A program made the translations under genes and the position numbers. The notes under the pieces were generated by a model. It saw nothing but the letters and a program-made list of their open reading frames with translations. It made no database searches and was not told the origin of the DNA. 64,000 nt of DNA from Bacillus spongiae (GTDB lineage Bacteria > Bacillota > Bacilli > Bacillales > Bacillaceae_K). How positions within the stretch are numbered: position 1 is the stretch's first letter; each line of letters opens with the position of its first letter. Location: assembly GCF_037120725.1 (NCBI RefSeq), contig NZ_JBBAXC010000009.1:62001-126000 (forward strand), written 5' to 3'. Positions 29,077-37,677 of the stretch are shown piece after piece.

Positions 29077-29334
29077 ATGGCCTTCTATAGAAATGAAACC
29101 AAACTCCCTTATGCGCTCAAGGTTTTACATCGTCCATATAAATGGATATGTGAAGTTTTTCAACGTCTTCTACCTTTATATTTAACTTATTTTTTGGCGG
29201 ATTATGAAACAGCAAATACCCTATTAATGCTATTGTTGAACATTACTATTTACATAATAACATCTGCGGTATTACCATTGCGTTTTCATAAATGTACCTC
29301 AACGCTTTCTAGGAAAACGATTTACACCCGTTGA
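29077..29334 (+). CDS. Hypothetical membrane protein, doubtful
   Basis: 85 codons; two hydrophobic stretches (about 35-50 and 48-68). No ribosome site, and its end overlaps the end of the glyoxalase gene. Could be chance or the remnant of a larger membrane protein. Confidence 0.25.
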   Translation: MAFYRNETKLPYALKVLHRPYKWICEVFQRLLPLYLTYFLADYETANTLLMLLLNITIYIITSAVLPLRFHKCTSTLSRKTIYTR

Positions 29335-29684
29335 ATCATCTCCACTCTGTTACCAAATGGATCTCTAAATTCAAAGCGTTTAAAGTTTGGTATCGGTACA
29401 GAATCTAATATGCTTATACCTATATCTGCTAACGTATTTTTCCAATACGAGATATCTTCTACTTCGTAAGCAATATGAGCTTTCGTATGCAATCGATTAA
29501 AACCATCTTCTGTTCCAATGTGAACATCCTTATTACCTACTTTAATCCAAAATCCTCCCCTTCCTTTGAGGGAGTCAGGTTTTTCAATTTCTGGAAGACC
29601 TAAAATATGACAATAGAACCTTCTTCCTTCTTCTTCAGCACCATTTGGAATCGTTATTTGAACATGATGTAATCCAATAATCAT
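29322..29684 (-). CDS. Glyoxalase/VOC-superfamily protein
   Basis: About 120 residues: beta-alpha-beta-beta-beta fold with LHHVQITIPNG near the start and RFEFRDPFGNRVEMIQ at the end, a common pattern of VOC metalloenzymes. Substrate unknown. The ATG at 29684 follows AAGGGGGA by eight bases; the frame stays open further upstream, but the extra 23 residues do not fit the family. Confidence 0.8.
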   Translation of the reverse strand: MIIGLHHVQITIPNGAEEEGRRFYCHILGLPEIEKPDSLKGRGGFWIKVGNKDVHIGTEDGFNRLHTKAHIAYEVEDISYWKNTLADIGISILDSVPIPNFKRFEFRDPFGNRVEMIQRV

Positions 29685-30063
29685 TGACAATCTCCCCCTT
29701 AGTAGAAATAAAATTAATACTAAATTCATTTTCATCAAATGATAGCACACCATTTCTATAAATTAAATTTCACATTTACTATCATAATAGATAAGAATTA
29801 CTTATTACATAAATGATGAAACGTATATATTACCACCCTCCTTTAGGTCATCGCACTCATTCGTTTACAGCAGTAAAATTATCACCTAATAAATGACACC
29901 ATTCTATATGTAATAAGAACATCCTATAGACATTCACTTATCACCCATTCCTAAAAGGCACTAAAGTAAAGATTTATTTTCATTTTCTGTAAACATTGAC
30001 GGTTAGCTTGCTCCTTAAGTAGAATTTAAATGGGGCAATTTCATTTAAAGATGGAGGTGTAGT
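29685..30063. other. Intergenic region with promoter for esterase gene
   Basis: No gene seen. On the plus strand TTGACG (29996-30001), an 18-base spacer and TAGAAT (30020-30025) make a good SigA-type promoter 40 bases before the esterase start. Confidence 0.6.
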
Positions 30064-31038
30064 ATGGAGCCAATTAATCAAAGTGAGCATCTAGTTGATC
30101 CTGAAATAAGGGGTATTATAGAGGCAATGGGTAGTATGAGTTTAACATCGGAAAATTATTTAGAAGTACGGAGACAAATGAAAGCGGTCTTCCCTTTGGA
30201 TGTGACAGAACGATATGATGTGGAAATTGAAAACGTGTGGATTGATAATTTATTTGATGATTCTAAAATTAGGTTGGTCATTACAAAACCGAAAAATAAA
30301 ACCCCTCATCTAAATCCACTAATTTATTCTGTTCATGGCGGTGGAATGATTGTTGGTAGTCCAGAATTAGATAATGAAAAGCATGCCTATTTAGCACATC
30401 ACTATCATTTCATTGGTGTTTCTGTAGATTATCGTTTAGCCCCTGAATTTTCCCAACCTGCTCAATTGCATGATTGTTATTCAGGAATTAAATGGTGTAT
30501 CGACAACGCTAAAGAATTAAATATTGATATTGGGAAAATAGCTGTTGCAGGTGAAAGTGCTGGAGCTGGATTAGCTGGTGGAATGGCATTATTTATCCGT
30601 GATCGTCAAGAATTTACGATCCATCATTTGCGGTTATCTGTACCGATGCTAGATGACCGTTCGACTACCAAAGAGGTTCATCCATTTAATGGTGAGTACT
30701 TTTTCAATGATGCCATCAATTATTTTGGATGGAAGTCTGTTCTTAAACAAGAGCCTGGAACTGAAGGAATCTCAGAATATTATTCCCCAGCAAGGGCTAA
30801 AACTTTGAAAGGCTTACCTAGCACCTATTTATGTGTAGGATCTATTGAACTATTTGCTGATGAGACATTGGATTTCGCAAAACGCTTAATGTATGACGGG
30901 GTACTTACAGAACTGCATGTCTATCCTGGATATCATCATTTAGGGTTAAACGTTCCAGATGCTTTTCATAGTAAAAAAGAGGCGGATAATAGCTTAAATG
31001 CCTTACTTAGAGCTTTAAAAATAGCCAAAAGTAAGTGA
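30064..31038 (+). CDS. Alpha/beta hydrolase, hormone-sensitive-lipase family esterase
   Basis: 324 residues. HSL signature HGGG (YSVHGGGMIVGSP), nucleophile GESAGAG, acid in the SIELFADE region and histidine in PGYHHLGLN. Expected to hydrolyse short-chain carboxyl esters in the cytoplasm. GATGGAGG lies upstream of the ATG. Monocistronic with its own promoter. Confidence 0.87.
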   Translation: MEPINQSEHLVDPEIRGIIEAMGSMSLTSENYLEVRRQMKAVFPLDVTERYDVEIENVWIDNLFDDSKIRLVITKPKNKTPHLNPLIYSVHGGGMIVGSPELDNEKHAYLAHHYHFIGVSVDYRLAPEFSQPAQLHDCYSGIKWCIDNAKELNIDIGKIAVAGESAGAGLAGGMALFIRDRQEFTIHHLRLSVPMLDDRSTTKEVHPFNGEYFFNDAINYFGWKSVLKQEPGTEGISEYYSPARAKTLKGLPSTYLCVGSIELFADETLDFAKRLMYDGVLTELHVYPGYHHLGLNVPDAFHSKKEADNSLNALLRALKIAKSK

Positions 31039-31047
31039 TTGGATATT

Positions 31048-31206
31048 TTACAAACAAGCTGGTCTTTTCAAATGTAAGCCCTCTTTATACTTTAGTTGCC
31101 ATTTGGCGGCTCTTTTTTTCATTTCACCTATATCCCGTTCTCTTTGTTCCTCCACAATTGCGCCCGACTCATAAAGATAAGGCCTTCCCTCCCTAAGAGA
31201 AGGACC
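31048..31206 (-). pseudogene. Decayed coding fragment, unknown family
   Basis: On the minus strand, about 52 codons read open with strongly protein-like, charged sequence (LYESGAIVEEQRERDIGEM, then KKRAAKWQLKYKEGLHLKRP) up to a TAA. A stop at 31209-31207 precedes it and no proper start exists. It looks like the C-terminal remnant of a lost gene. Confidence 0.4.
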
Positions 31207-31333
31207 CTATTTGAATAAATTCAACCTTCGATTAATCAGTAAATCTATAAAACTCAAAATATATACCATTGTATAAATAAAGAATACTCACAGCCTGCCT
31301 ATCACCTGTCATTACCTTTTTCTGTTTGATTGT

Positions 31334-32770
31334 TTAGTTTTGGATGAATGACCCGATTGAAATATACTTTAGTTCTAAGTACTCTTCAATTCCAAAATAG
31401 CCTCCCTCTCTACCTAGACCACTTTCTTTATAACCACCAAAAGGGGCTTGCGCCGTAGAGGGGAGTCCATCATTTACACCCACTACCCCATATTCTAGAT
31501 TATTCATAAATAATGCCGCTTCATTCATGTTATTTGTAAACACATAAGCAGCAAGGCCAAATGCACTATTATTCGCTCTATCCACTACCTCATCAATTGT
31601 CTTAAAAGAGGTGATAGGAGCTAATGGACCAAACGTTTCATCTTGCATACAGAGCATATCATCTGTCACATTTCCAATTACAGTAGGCTGAATAAAGTAC
31701 CCCTTTTTCTCCATAGTTCTTTTTCCACCTGTTAAAATGGATGCACCTTTCTTTACAGCATCTTCAATATGATCCATTACTTTTGTTATAGCAGCTTCAT
31801 TAATCAACGGTCCTATGTCAACATTATTGTTTAACCCATTTCCAATGGATAAACGTGAAACCTGTTCTATCAATCTATCTGTGAATCTTTCCATTATATC
31901 TTCATGAACATAAAAACGATTCGTTGCCACACATGCCTGACCTGCATTACGAAATTTTGATTGAATCGCTCCTTCAACTGCTTTCTCGATATCTGCATTC
32001 TTCATGACAATGAATGGCGCATGTCCACCTAATTCTAGGGATAATTTTTTCACTGTATCAGAAGCTTTTCTCATTAGTAGTTTTCCGACAGGAGTTGATC
32101 CTGTAAAGGTTAACTTTCTCACTCTTTTATCTTGTAACCAAACGTCCCCAATTTGTTTGGCATTACCTGTCACAATATTCAATACACCTTTTGGAAAATT
32201 GGCCCTTTCTGCTAATTGAATTAATTTTAAAGCAGTAAACGGAGTTTCTTCAGAGGGCTTTATTACGACTGTACACCCCGCTGCTAACGCTGGAGCAAGT
32301 TTTCTTGTAATCATGGCTGCTGGAAAATTCCAAGGTGTGATAGCTGCTACAACTCCTACTGGCTCCTTTTTTACAATAATATGTTTATTCACTGAAGAGG
32401 CTGGAATCGTATCGCCATAGTTTCGTTTTGCTTCCTCTGCATACCATAACACATAGTCATTTGCATATTGGACTTCTGCTAATGCTTCCTTTAATGGTTT
32501 CCCTTGCTCGATTGTCATAATCTGAGCTAACTCGTCTGTATGTTCTTTAATTAATTGATGCCATTGGTAAAGAAATTGACTTCTATCGTTAGCAGTCTTT
32601 TTTGACCATGGAACAAAAGCTTGTGAGGCAGCTTCAACAGCCAGAGTAGCTTCTGCCGTTCCACTGTTTGAAACCTCCCCTATCCTTTCTTTCGTTGCCG
32701 GGTTTATAACAGACATGACGTCTTTCGTTTCTACCCAATGACCGTTTATATAATTTTGTTTAATAAACAT
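31334..32770 (-). CDS. gabD: NAD(P)-dependent succinate-semialdehyde-type aldehyde dehydrogenase
   Basis: 478 residues, aldehyde dehydrogenase fold: TPWNFPAAMITRKLAPALAAG (about 150-170), catalytic glutamate in LELGGHAPFIV and catalytic cysteine in NAGQACVATNRF. Closest by pattern to GabD/SSADH, which oxidises succinate semialdehyde to succinate, but related enzymes act on other aldehydes. AAAGGAG precedes the ATG. Same strand as the DJ-1 gene but 130 bases apart, with a hairpin between them. Confidence 0.85.
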   Translation of the reverse strand: MFIKQNYINGHWVETKDVMSVINPATKERIGEVSNSGTAEATLAVEAASQAFVPWSKKTANDRSQFLYQWHQLIKEHTDELAQIMTIEQGKPLKEALAEVQYANDYVLWYAEEAKRNYGDTIPASSVNKHIIVKKEPVGVVAAITPWNFPAAMITRKLAPALAAGCTVVIKPSEETPFTALKLIQLAERANFPKGVLNIVTGNAKQIGDVWLQDKRVRKLTFTGSTPVGKLLMRKASDTVKKLSLELGGHAPFIVMKNADIEKAVEGAIQSKFRNAGQACVATNRFYVHEDIMERFTDRLIEQVSRLSIGNGLNNNVDIGPLINEAAITKVMDHIEDAVKKGASILTGGKRTMEKKGYFIQPTVIGNVTDDMLCMQDETFGPLAPITSFKTIDEVVDRANNSAFGLAAYVFTNNMNEAALFMNNLEYGVVGVNDGLPSTAQAPFGGYKESGLGREGGYFGIEEYLELKYISIGSFIQN

Positions 32771-32842
32771 CTAGAACACTCCTTTACCTGTTATTTACCA
32801 TAAAGACTTGTATTATCCCTCATCGATACTCTATCGACATAG

Positions 32843-32889
32843 AAAGCAGCTGAAACACAGAATCAACCCTTCTATGTGCCAGCTGCTTT
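32843..32889 (-). terminator. Terminator of DJ-1/PfpI gene
   Basis: Ten-base-pair stem AAAGCAGCTG/CAGCTGCTTT with an inner partly paired loop, ending in TTTC on the minus strand. Confidence 0.55.
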
Positions 32890-32900
32890 TACGACTAAAT

Positions 32901-33563
32901 TTATTTTAATACTTTTATTATTTCTTTAGCGATGATTCCTGATGATACAGGGTCACGACTCGTTATAATTTGATCATCTGCCCAGACCGCTAATTCAGGT
33001 GTATCTAATTCGCCCACATATGTCCCAACTTTGGCTAATTCTTGTTCTACACTATAAGGTAGGAATTCTAATACTTCTTTTGGTTCATAGGCATCCGGAA
33101 AGGCCGTTACCTTCTTCCCTTCTATGATGGATTTGCCATCTTCTCTATAAGTAAACGCTAGTACAGCAGGGGCATGACACTCTGCAGCAACAATTCCTTT
33201 ATTATCATAGATTTCATTGATTAAGCGATGAGCATGTGGGTCATACGCTACATCGAACATAGGACCATGTCCACCCACAAACAATATGACATCATAATCC
33301 TCTCCGTGTAAGTCTGCTAAACGTAGAGTATCCTTCCAACGTCCAAGCTTTTCAAACTCTTTTGACTCACCATTCGGATCCCATTGCTCGGTTAAAGAAA
33401 ACTGATCAACCTTTCCATCTCCGCCTTTAGGCGATGCAATTGTAACCTTATGACCCGCTTCTTCTAATGCGTTAAGTGGAACATGGAATTCCTCTGACCA
33501 ATAACCTGTACGATATGATTTTACTGCTATTCCATTTGATATAACCATTAATACATTTGCCAT
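32901..33563 (-). CDS. DJ-1/PfpI-family protein (Hsp31-like glutamine amidotransferase fold)
   Basis: 220 residues; nucleophile cysteine in AAECHAPAVLAF, supporting glutamate early in the chain and VGGHGPMFD. Family members act as glyoxalase III/deglycases, chaperones or proteases. The related LysR gene is divergent, 152 bases away, and is the likely regulator. AGGAGGAATAG precedes the ATG. Confidence 0.85.
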   Translation of the reverse strand: MANVLMVISNGIAVKSYRTGYWSEEFHVPLNALEEAGHKVTIASPKGGDGKVDQFSLTEQWDPNGESKEFEKLGRWKDTLRLADLHGEDYDVILFVGGHGPMFDVAYDPHAHRLINEIYDNKGIVAAECHAPAVLAFTYREDGKSIIEGKKVTAFPDAYEPKEVLEFLPYSVEQELAKVGTYVGELDTPELAVWADDQIITSRDPVSSGIIAKEIIKVLK

Positions 33564-33715
33564 GTCTATTCCTCCTAATAATGAAAATTACACATGTAAC
33601 TTTATTTAAGTGTTAAAATTGTCTTCGCTACTTCTATAGGTTATCATCAATACTAAAGATTATGTTCTTCCATTATGTTAGATGGGAATAACGGAAAGTT
33701 ATAAGGGTGAGAGAA

Positions 33716-34561
33716 ATGAAAATGGAATGGTTAGAAGCCTTTCAAATAACGGCAGAGACGCAAAGCTTAACTAAATCAAGCGAACTATTACACATTAGTC
33801 AACCTGCTTTAAGTAAACAAATAAGAAATCTTGAAATTGACTTAGGTGTCAGTTTATTTATTCGATCCTCCACTGGTGTTCGATTAACTCCTGCCGGTGA
33901 AATTTTGTTAAAGGGCAGTAAAAATATACTAAAGGAAATCAATTCTGTCCGGAAAGAGATTAGTCTTAGTCAAGGAATAAGTAATATCACCATCGGGTCT
34001 TGGCCAAGTATAGCAACGTCATATCTTCCTCATAAATTTGCAAAGCAAGAGCTTAAAGATAGATTTAAAATTAAAATCTCACATAGCTTTCTGGAATTAT
34101 TATCAGGTTTAGAGAGTGGATTAATTGATGTTGCGTTATTTGATGATCGAGAAATCAAACATTCTTATTATTCAAAGTTTTTATTTTCAGAACCATTCTT
34201 TCTTTTTATCAATGCCCACCATCCTCTTTATACTAATCAATCCTCTATTTCCTTTCATGAAATCAAAGAGGAATCGTTTGTTGTTCTTCCTTCTACTTGC
34301 GATGCTAGAGTGTTGGTTGAAAAAGAATTTATTTCAAAAGGCGCTTCTTTAAAGGTCGCTTCTGAAATTGAATTTGGTCAAAGCATATTAGGATTTGTTG
34401 AAGCAAATCTTGGCATAACCATTCTTCCAGAAATTTTTATACAAAACACCTCCGAAAATGTTAAGGCCATCGCCATCAACGACTTTAATATATCACGTGA
34501 TGTTTCTCTAATAGCAAATGACGAAACGCTCGGAAAAAAAGTCGCTGCAATGTTACAATAA
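33716..34561 (+). CDS. LysR-family transcriptional regulator
   Basis: 281 residues: N-terminal winged HTH (EAFQITAETQSLTKSSELL, SQPALSKQIRNLE) and a periplasmic-binding-type effector domain. Divergent from the DJ-1 gene, the classical LysR target arrangement. I chose the ATG at 33716, five bases after AAGGGTGAG; GTG at 33707 is inside that site. Effector unknown. Confidence 0.85.
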   Translation: MKMEWLEAFQITAETQSLTKSSELLHISQPALSKQIRNLEIDLGVSLFIRSSTGVRLTPAGEILLKGSKNILKEINSVRKEISLSQGISNITIGSWPSIATSYLPHKFAKQELKDRFKIKISHSFLELLSGLESGLIDVALFDDREIKHSYYSKFLFSEPFFLFINAHHPLYTNQSSISFHEIKEESFVVLPSTCDARVLVEKEFISKGASLKVASEIEFGQSILGFVEANLGITILPEIFIQNTSENVKAIAINDFNISRDVSLIANDETLGKKVAAMLQ

Positions 34562-34616
34562 CGATTTTTTTATTTTTTTGAAATGAGCTCAACTAGATAA
34601 ACATTCATTCAAATTT

Positions 34617-35291
34617 TCATTTAGATATGACCTTTAGATTATTATGACCGGTTCCGATAATAACAACATTTGTCGTATGAATAAATAATCCCGTTTCAAT
34701 CACACCAGTAATGAGCTTTAACTTCCTATCCAAGGATTTAGGATGATCTATCGCTTTAAAATCACAATCTACTATGTAATTCCCGTTATCCGTTACAAAT
34801 GGTTTCTTGTTATTATGTAACCTTAGTTTAGATGTTGCACCAACCTGATTAATTCTTTTTAAGGTCCCCTCCCATCCAAAAGGTAACACTTCAATTGGTA
34901 GAGGGAATTTCCCTAGTTTAGAAACAATTTTAGATTCATCTGCAACAATAATATTATAGTTAGATGAAACGGCTACTATTTTCTCTCTGAATAGCGCTCC
35001 TCCTCCGCCTTTTATTAGATTAAAGTTTGGGTCAATTTCATCTGCTCCATCAATCGTTATGTCTATCGAATTAATATCAGAAAAGCCGACAACATCCATA
35101 TTGTACTTAGAAGCTAATGCTGCTGTTTCTACAGATGTACAAATAACTTTAATCTGTAAGCTGTCATCCATTACCTTCTCACCTAATAATTTTATTGTCC
35201 AATAAACTGTACTTCCCGTTCCAAGACCAACAATCATTCCATCTTTAACAAATTCAACTGCTTTTTCTCCTGCTAATTGTTTTTGATTCAT
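34617..35291 (-). CDS. rpiA: Ribose-5-phosphate isomerase A
   Basis: 224 residues interconverting ribose-5-phosphate and ribulose-5-phosphate in the pentose phosphate pathway. Motifs GLGTGSTVYW, DGADEIDPN, KGGGGALFREK and PIEVLPFGW are all present, including the catalytic aspartate and glutamate region. B. subtilis relies on an RpiB-type enzyme, so an RpiA in this accessory block is notable. AAAGAGGAGAG precedes the ATG. Confidence 0.9.
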   Translation of the reverse strand: MNQKQLAGEKAVEFVKDGMIVGLGTGSTVYWTIKLLGEKVMDDSLQIKVICTSVETAALASKYNMDVVGFSDINSIDITIDGADEIDPNFNLIKGGGGALFREKIVAVSSNYNIIVADESKIVSKLGKFPLPIEVLPFGWEGTLKRINQVGATSKLRLHNNKKPFVTDNGNYIVDCDFKAIDHPKSLDRKLKLITGVIETGLFIHTTNVVIIGTGHNNLKVISK

Positions 35292-35509
35292 CCTAATTCT
35301 CTCCTCTTTATTCCAATTGGTATCGTATTGCTATTTTTTCACCTTATTGCATGAAAAATCGGTTAATCCCACCGTTATATTCTTAGTAAATCCTATTTTT
35401 TTAACTTTTCCCGAATGCTCTGTAATAAAACGATATTTTATTTAACCATTCATAAGGTAGTAATTGCTCTAAAAAAACGATTTATTTTAATAAAAATAAA
35501 TCATTTCTC

Positions 35510-35540
35510 TTGATATTCTACCTATTGGTAGGTAGAATAT
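35510..35540 (+). promoter_or_regulatory. SigA-type promoter overlapped by a palindromic operator
   Basis: TTGATA (35510-35515), 17-base spacer, TAGAAT (35533-35538). A perfect 12+12 palindrome with a 4-base centre (35513-35540; arms ATATTCTACCTA and TAGGTAGAATAT) covers the spacer and -10. Binding of a TetR dimer here would block polymerase. Core CTACC-N4-GGTAG recurs next to the TetR gene start. Confidence 0.8.
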
Positions 35541-35601
35541 GTTCAAGAAGTAATGTTTTACTTACTTTTTAAAGAATAATTCTAACCAAGGGGGAAATAT
35601 A

Positions 35602-36372
35602 ATGAATTTTAATAGAAAAGTAGTCGTTATTGCAGGTGGCAGTTCAGGAATAGGAAAAGCGACTGCCAAACGCTTTATTGATGAAGGCGCAAAAGTAGTG
35701 ATAAATGGGAGAAGGGAGCGTTTATTAATAGAAACAGCAAATGAACTTGATCCCTCCGGTAAAAATATAGCTTATATAGCTGGGGATATTAGTATTAAAT
35801 CTACTTCTGTGAGATTAATAGAGAAAGCCGTTGAAGTATTTGGCGGTGTGGATGTACTCGTATGTAATACGGGAATCTTTAAACCGACTGGATTTTTGGA
35901 TCATGAAGAAGAAGACTTGAATAATTATATTAATGTCATCCTTAAAGGAACCTTCTATTCCGCGCAAGCTGCCATCCCTGAAATGAAAAAACGTGGCGGT
36001 GGCGCAATTATTAATACAGGCTCAATGTGGGCCATTCAGTCAGTAGAAGCAACTCCTTCCACTGCCTATTCAGCTGCTATGGCTGGTAGACACGCTCTTA
36101 CCAAAAATCTCGCAGTAGAATTCGCTAAAGATAATATTAGAGTAAATGCAGTGGCTCCTGCAGTTGTTGAAACCCCCATATATCGTTCGTTTATGACAGA
36201 ACAAGAAGTGGCTACAGCATTACCTACTTTTAATGAGTTCCATCCGATTGGAAGAAATGGTCAACCTGAAGATGTGGCTGAGACAATCCTTTTTTTAGCT
36301 AGTGAACGTGCATCATGGATAACTGGTGTTGTCTTACCACTGGATGGAGGTGCCACCGCAAGATTAAGATAA
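35602..36372 (+). CDS. SDR-family oxidoreductase lacking the catalytic lysine
   Basis: 256 residues with the NAD(P)-binding GGSSGIGKATAK and catalytic serine region NTGSMWAIQ. The YxxxK motif reads Y-S-A-A-M (TAYSAAMAGRHALTK), so the lysine is methionine; the DNA there (TATTCAGCTGCTATG) is unambiguous. It may be inactive, have changed chemistry or serve as a sensor. The promoter carries a TetR-type operator. Substrate unknown; pattern closest to glucose-1-dehydrogenase-like SDRs. Confidence 0.85.
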   Translation: MNFNRKVVVIAGGSSGIGKATAKRFIDEGAKVVINGRRERLLIETANELDPSGKNIAYIAGDISIKSTSVRLIEKAVEVFGGVDVLVCNTGIFKPTGFLDHEEEDLNNYINVILKGTFYSAQAAIPEMKKRGGGAIINTGSMWAIQSVEATPSTAYSAAMAGRHALTKNLAVEFAKDNIRVNAVAPAVVETPIYRSFMTEQEVATALPTFNEFHPIGRNGQPEDVAETILFLASERASWITGVVLPLDGGATARLR

Positions 36373-36413
36373 TCATTCTTTCCCTAATATGAAGAAGTGG
36401 CAGGGTTAATAGC

Positions 36414-36466
36414 AAAAAGCAACCAGTGATGGCGTCAATAGTAAACACACACTGGTTGCTTTTTTA
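36414..36466. terminator. Bidirectional terminator between SDR and TetR genes
   Basis: Fifteen-base-pair stem (36414-36428 with 36450-36464) with flanking A and T runs between convergent genes. Confidence 0.85.
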
Positions 36467-36535
36467 GTCTTTGGAAAATAACCTAAATAGATGATTTGAT
36501 ATCACATATTAAAATAATCTTAGGTCACCATTTCT

Positions 36536-37111
36536 TTATAAATTTGCTAAAAAATGATTGACTATAGAATCGTATTGCTCAAGTTCTCCCGAAGACCTAC
36601 CTAACAACTGAGCACCTTGGGCAATAGCCAAAACTAACCTGGATTGATCGGCTATACGATCAGGATTAACAGAACTGTCTGCAGATTTTTTTTGTAATAG
36701 AACATTTTCAATCCACTTTTCATTATCGTGAAAAAAGCGATTGACATCAGTACGTATTTCCTCTGGGAATGAAGTGATTTCCGCTGCCATCATCGTACAT
36801 AAACAAAGTTTCGAACTATTATCTAAAGCACTACGATATAGTTGAAAAAAAGACTTCAGTTTATCAACAGGATCTTTAAATTTTTGATCAATTTGGGCAA
36901 GGTCGTTTAGAAAATCCTTATTATATCTTTGTAGTACTGCTTGAACTAATTCTTGCTTTGTTGGGAAATAGTAGTGAATACTAGCTTTTTTAATGCCTAT
37001 ACTTTCAGCAATATTAGCATAACTAAAGCCATTGTAGCCATGTTTTTGTATAAGATGAAGACCTTCGTCTAAAATTTTTTGTAAAGTCGTATTGTTATTA
37101 TTCATATTCAC
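36536..37111 (-). CDS. TetR-family transcriptional regulator
   Basis: 191 residues: N-terminal HTH (YANIAESIGIKKASIHYYFP) and a helical ligand domain with a TetR_C-type end. The probable start is GTG at 37111 or ATG at 37105, both with weak ribosome sites. A near-palindrome similar to the operator before the SDR gene lies just upstream, so it probably represses itself and the SDR gene. Confidence 0.87.
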   Translation of the reverse strand: MNMNNNNTTLQKILDEGLHLIQKHGYNGFSYANIAESIGIKKASIHYYFPTKQELVQAVLQRYNKDFLNDLAQIDQKFKDPVDKLKSFFQLYRSALDNSSKLCLCTMMAAEITSFPEEIRTDVNRFFHDNEKWIENVLLQKKSADSSVNPDRIADQSRLVLAIAQGAQLLGRSSGELEQYDSIVNHFLANL

Positions 37112-37112
37112 A

Positions 37113-37130
37113 ATCTACCATTATGTAGAT
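37113..37130 (-). promoter_or_regulatory. Candidate TetR autoregulatory operator
   Basis: ATCTACC-ATTA-TGTAGAT, six of seven pairs, immediately before the TetR start codon. It shares CTACC-N4-(G/T)GTAG with the SDR operator. Confidence 0.65.
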
Positions 37131-37677
37131 AAGGAGTCAATAAAGAGCGCATTCCCCTATTTTAACAAGTTGCATAGAGGATACAACCGTAAGCTATCAT
37201 CTACCTATTTCAAGGAAAGAGATTTGAATCATCCATTCACGTAAAGCGATATACACAGAAAGCAGCCCACATACATCTCATTCAATCCTTCATCTTCAAC
37301 TTCTTTATAGCTTCTTTCCAACTCAAAGTGCTTGAGAAAAATCTAGAAAAGGAAGCACCTTACTTTTTAATAACATGATCTTCACTTCAATAAAACACCT
37401 CATCATTTCAAACACATGAAAATTACTATTATTTCATATATGTAAAATATATTAAAAATAGATAATAAATGGATTTTATTTATAGAGCGACAGGAATGTA
37501 CATTCTTTTAATAGAATAGTTTATACAGAATTGATTAAATAGGTACAGTAGGAAAATAGTAGTTCTTATGCCCTATTTCAAATCAATAAATTTTTTAAAA
37601 ATAGTTTTATGAAGCGTTTGTAGGCCTAATGTAGCGTTCCGTTTTTTTGTAATCAGTAAAAAAAAGGAGAGACCTGT
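37131..37677. other. AT-rich intergenic region before P450 gene
   Basis: About 550 bases with no supported gene. A short minus-strand stretch near 37300-37345 reads as SSTLSWKEAIKKLKMKD before a stop and may be a coding remnant. No hairpin or clear promoter stood out. Confidence 0.4.
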
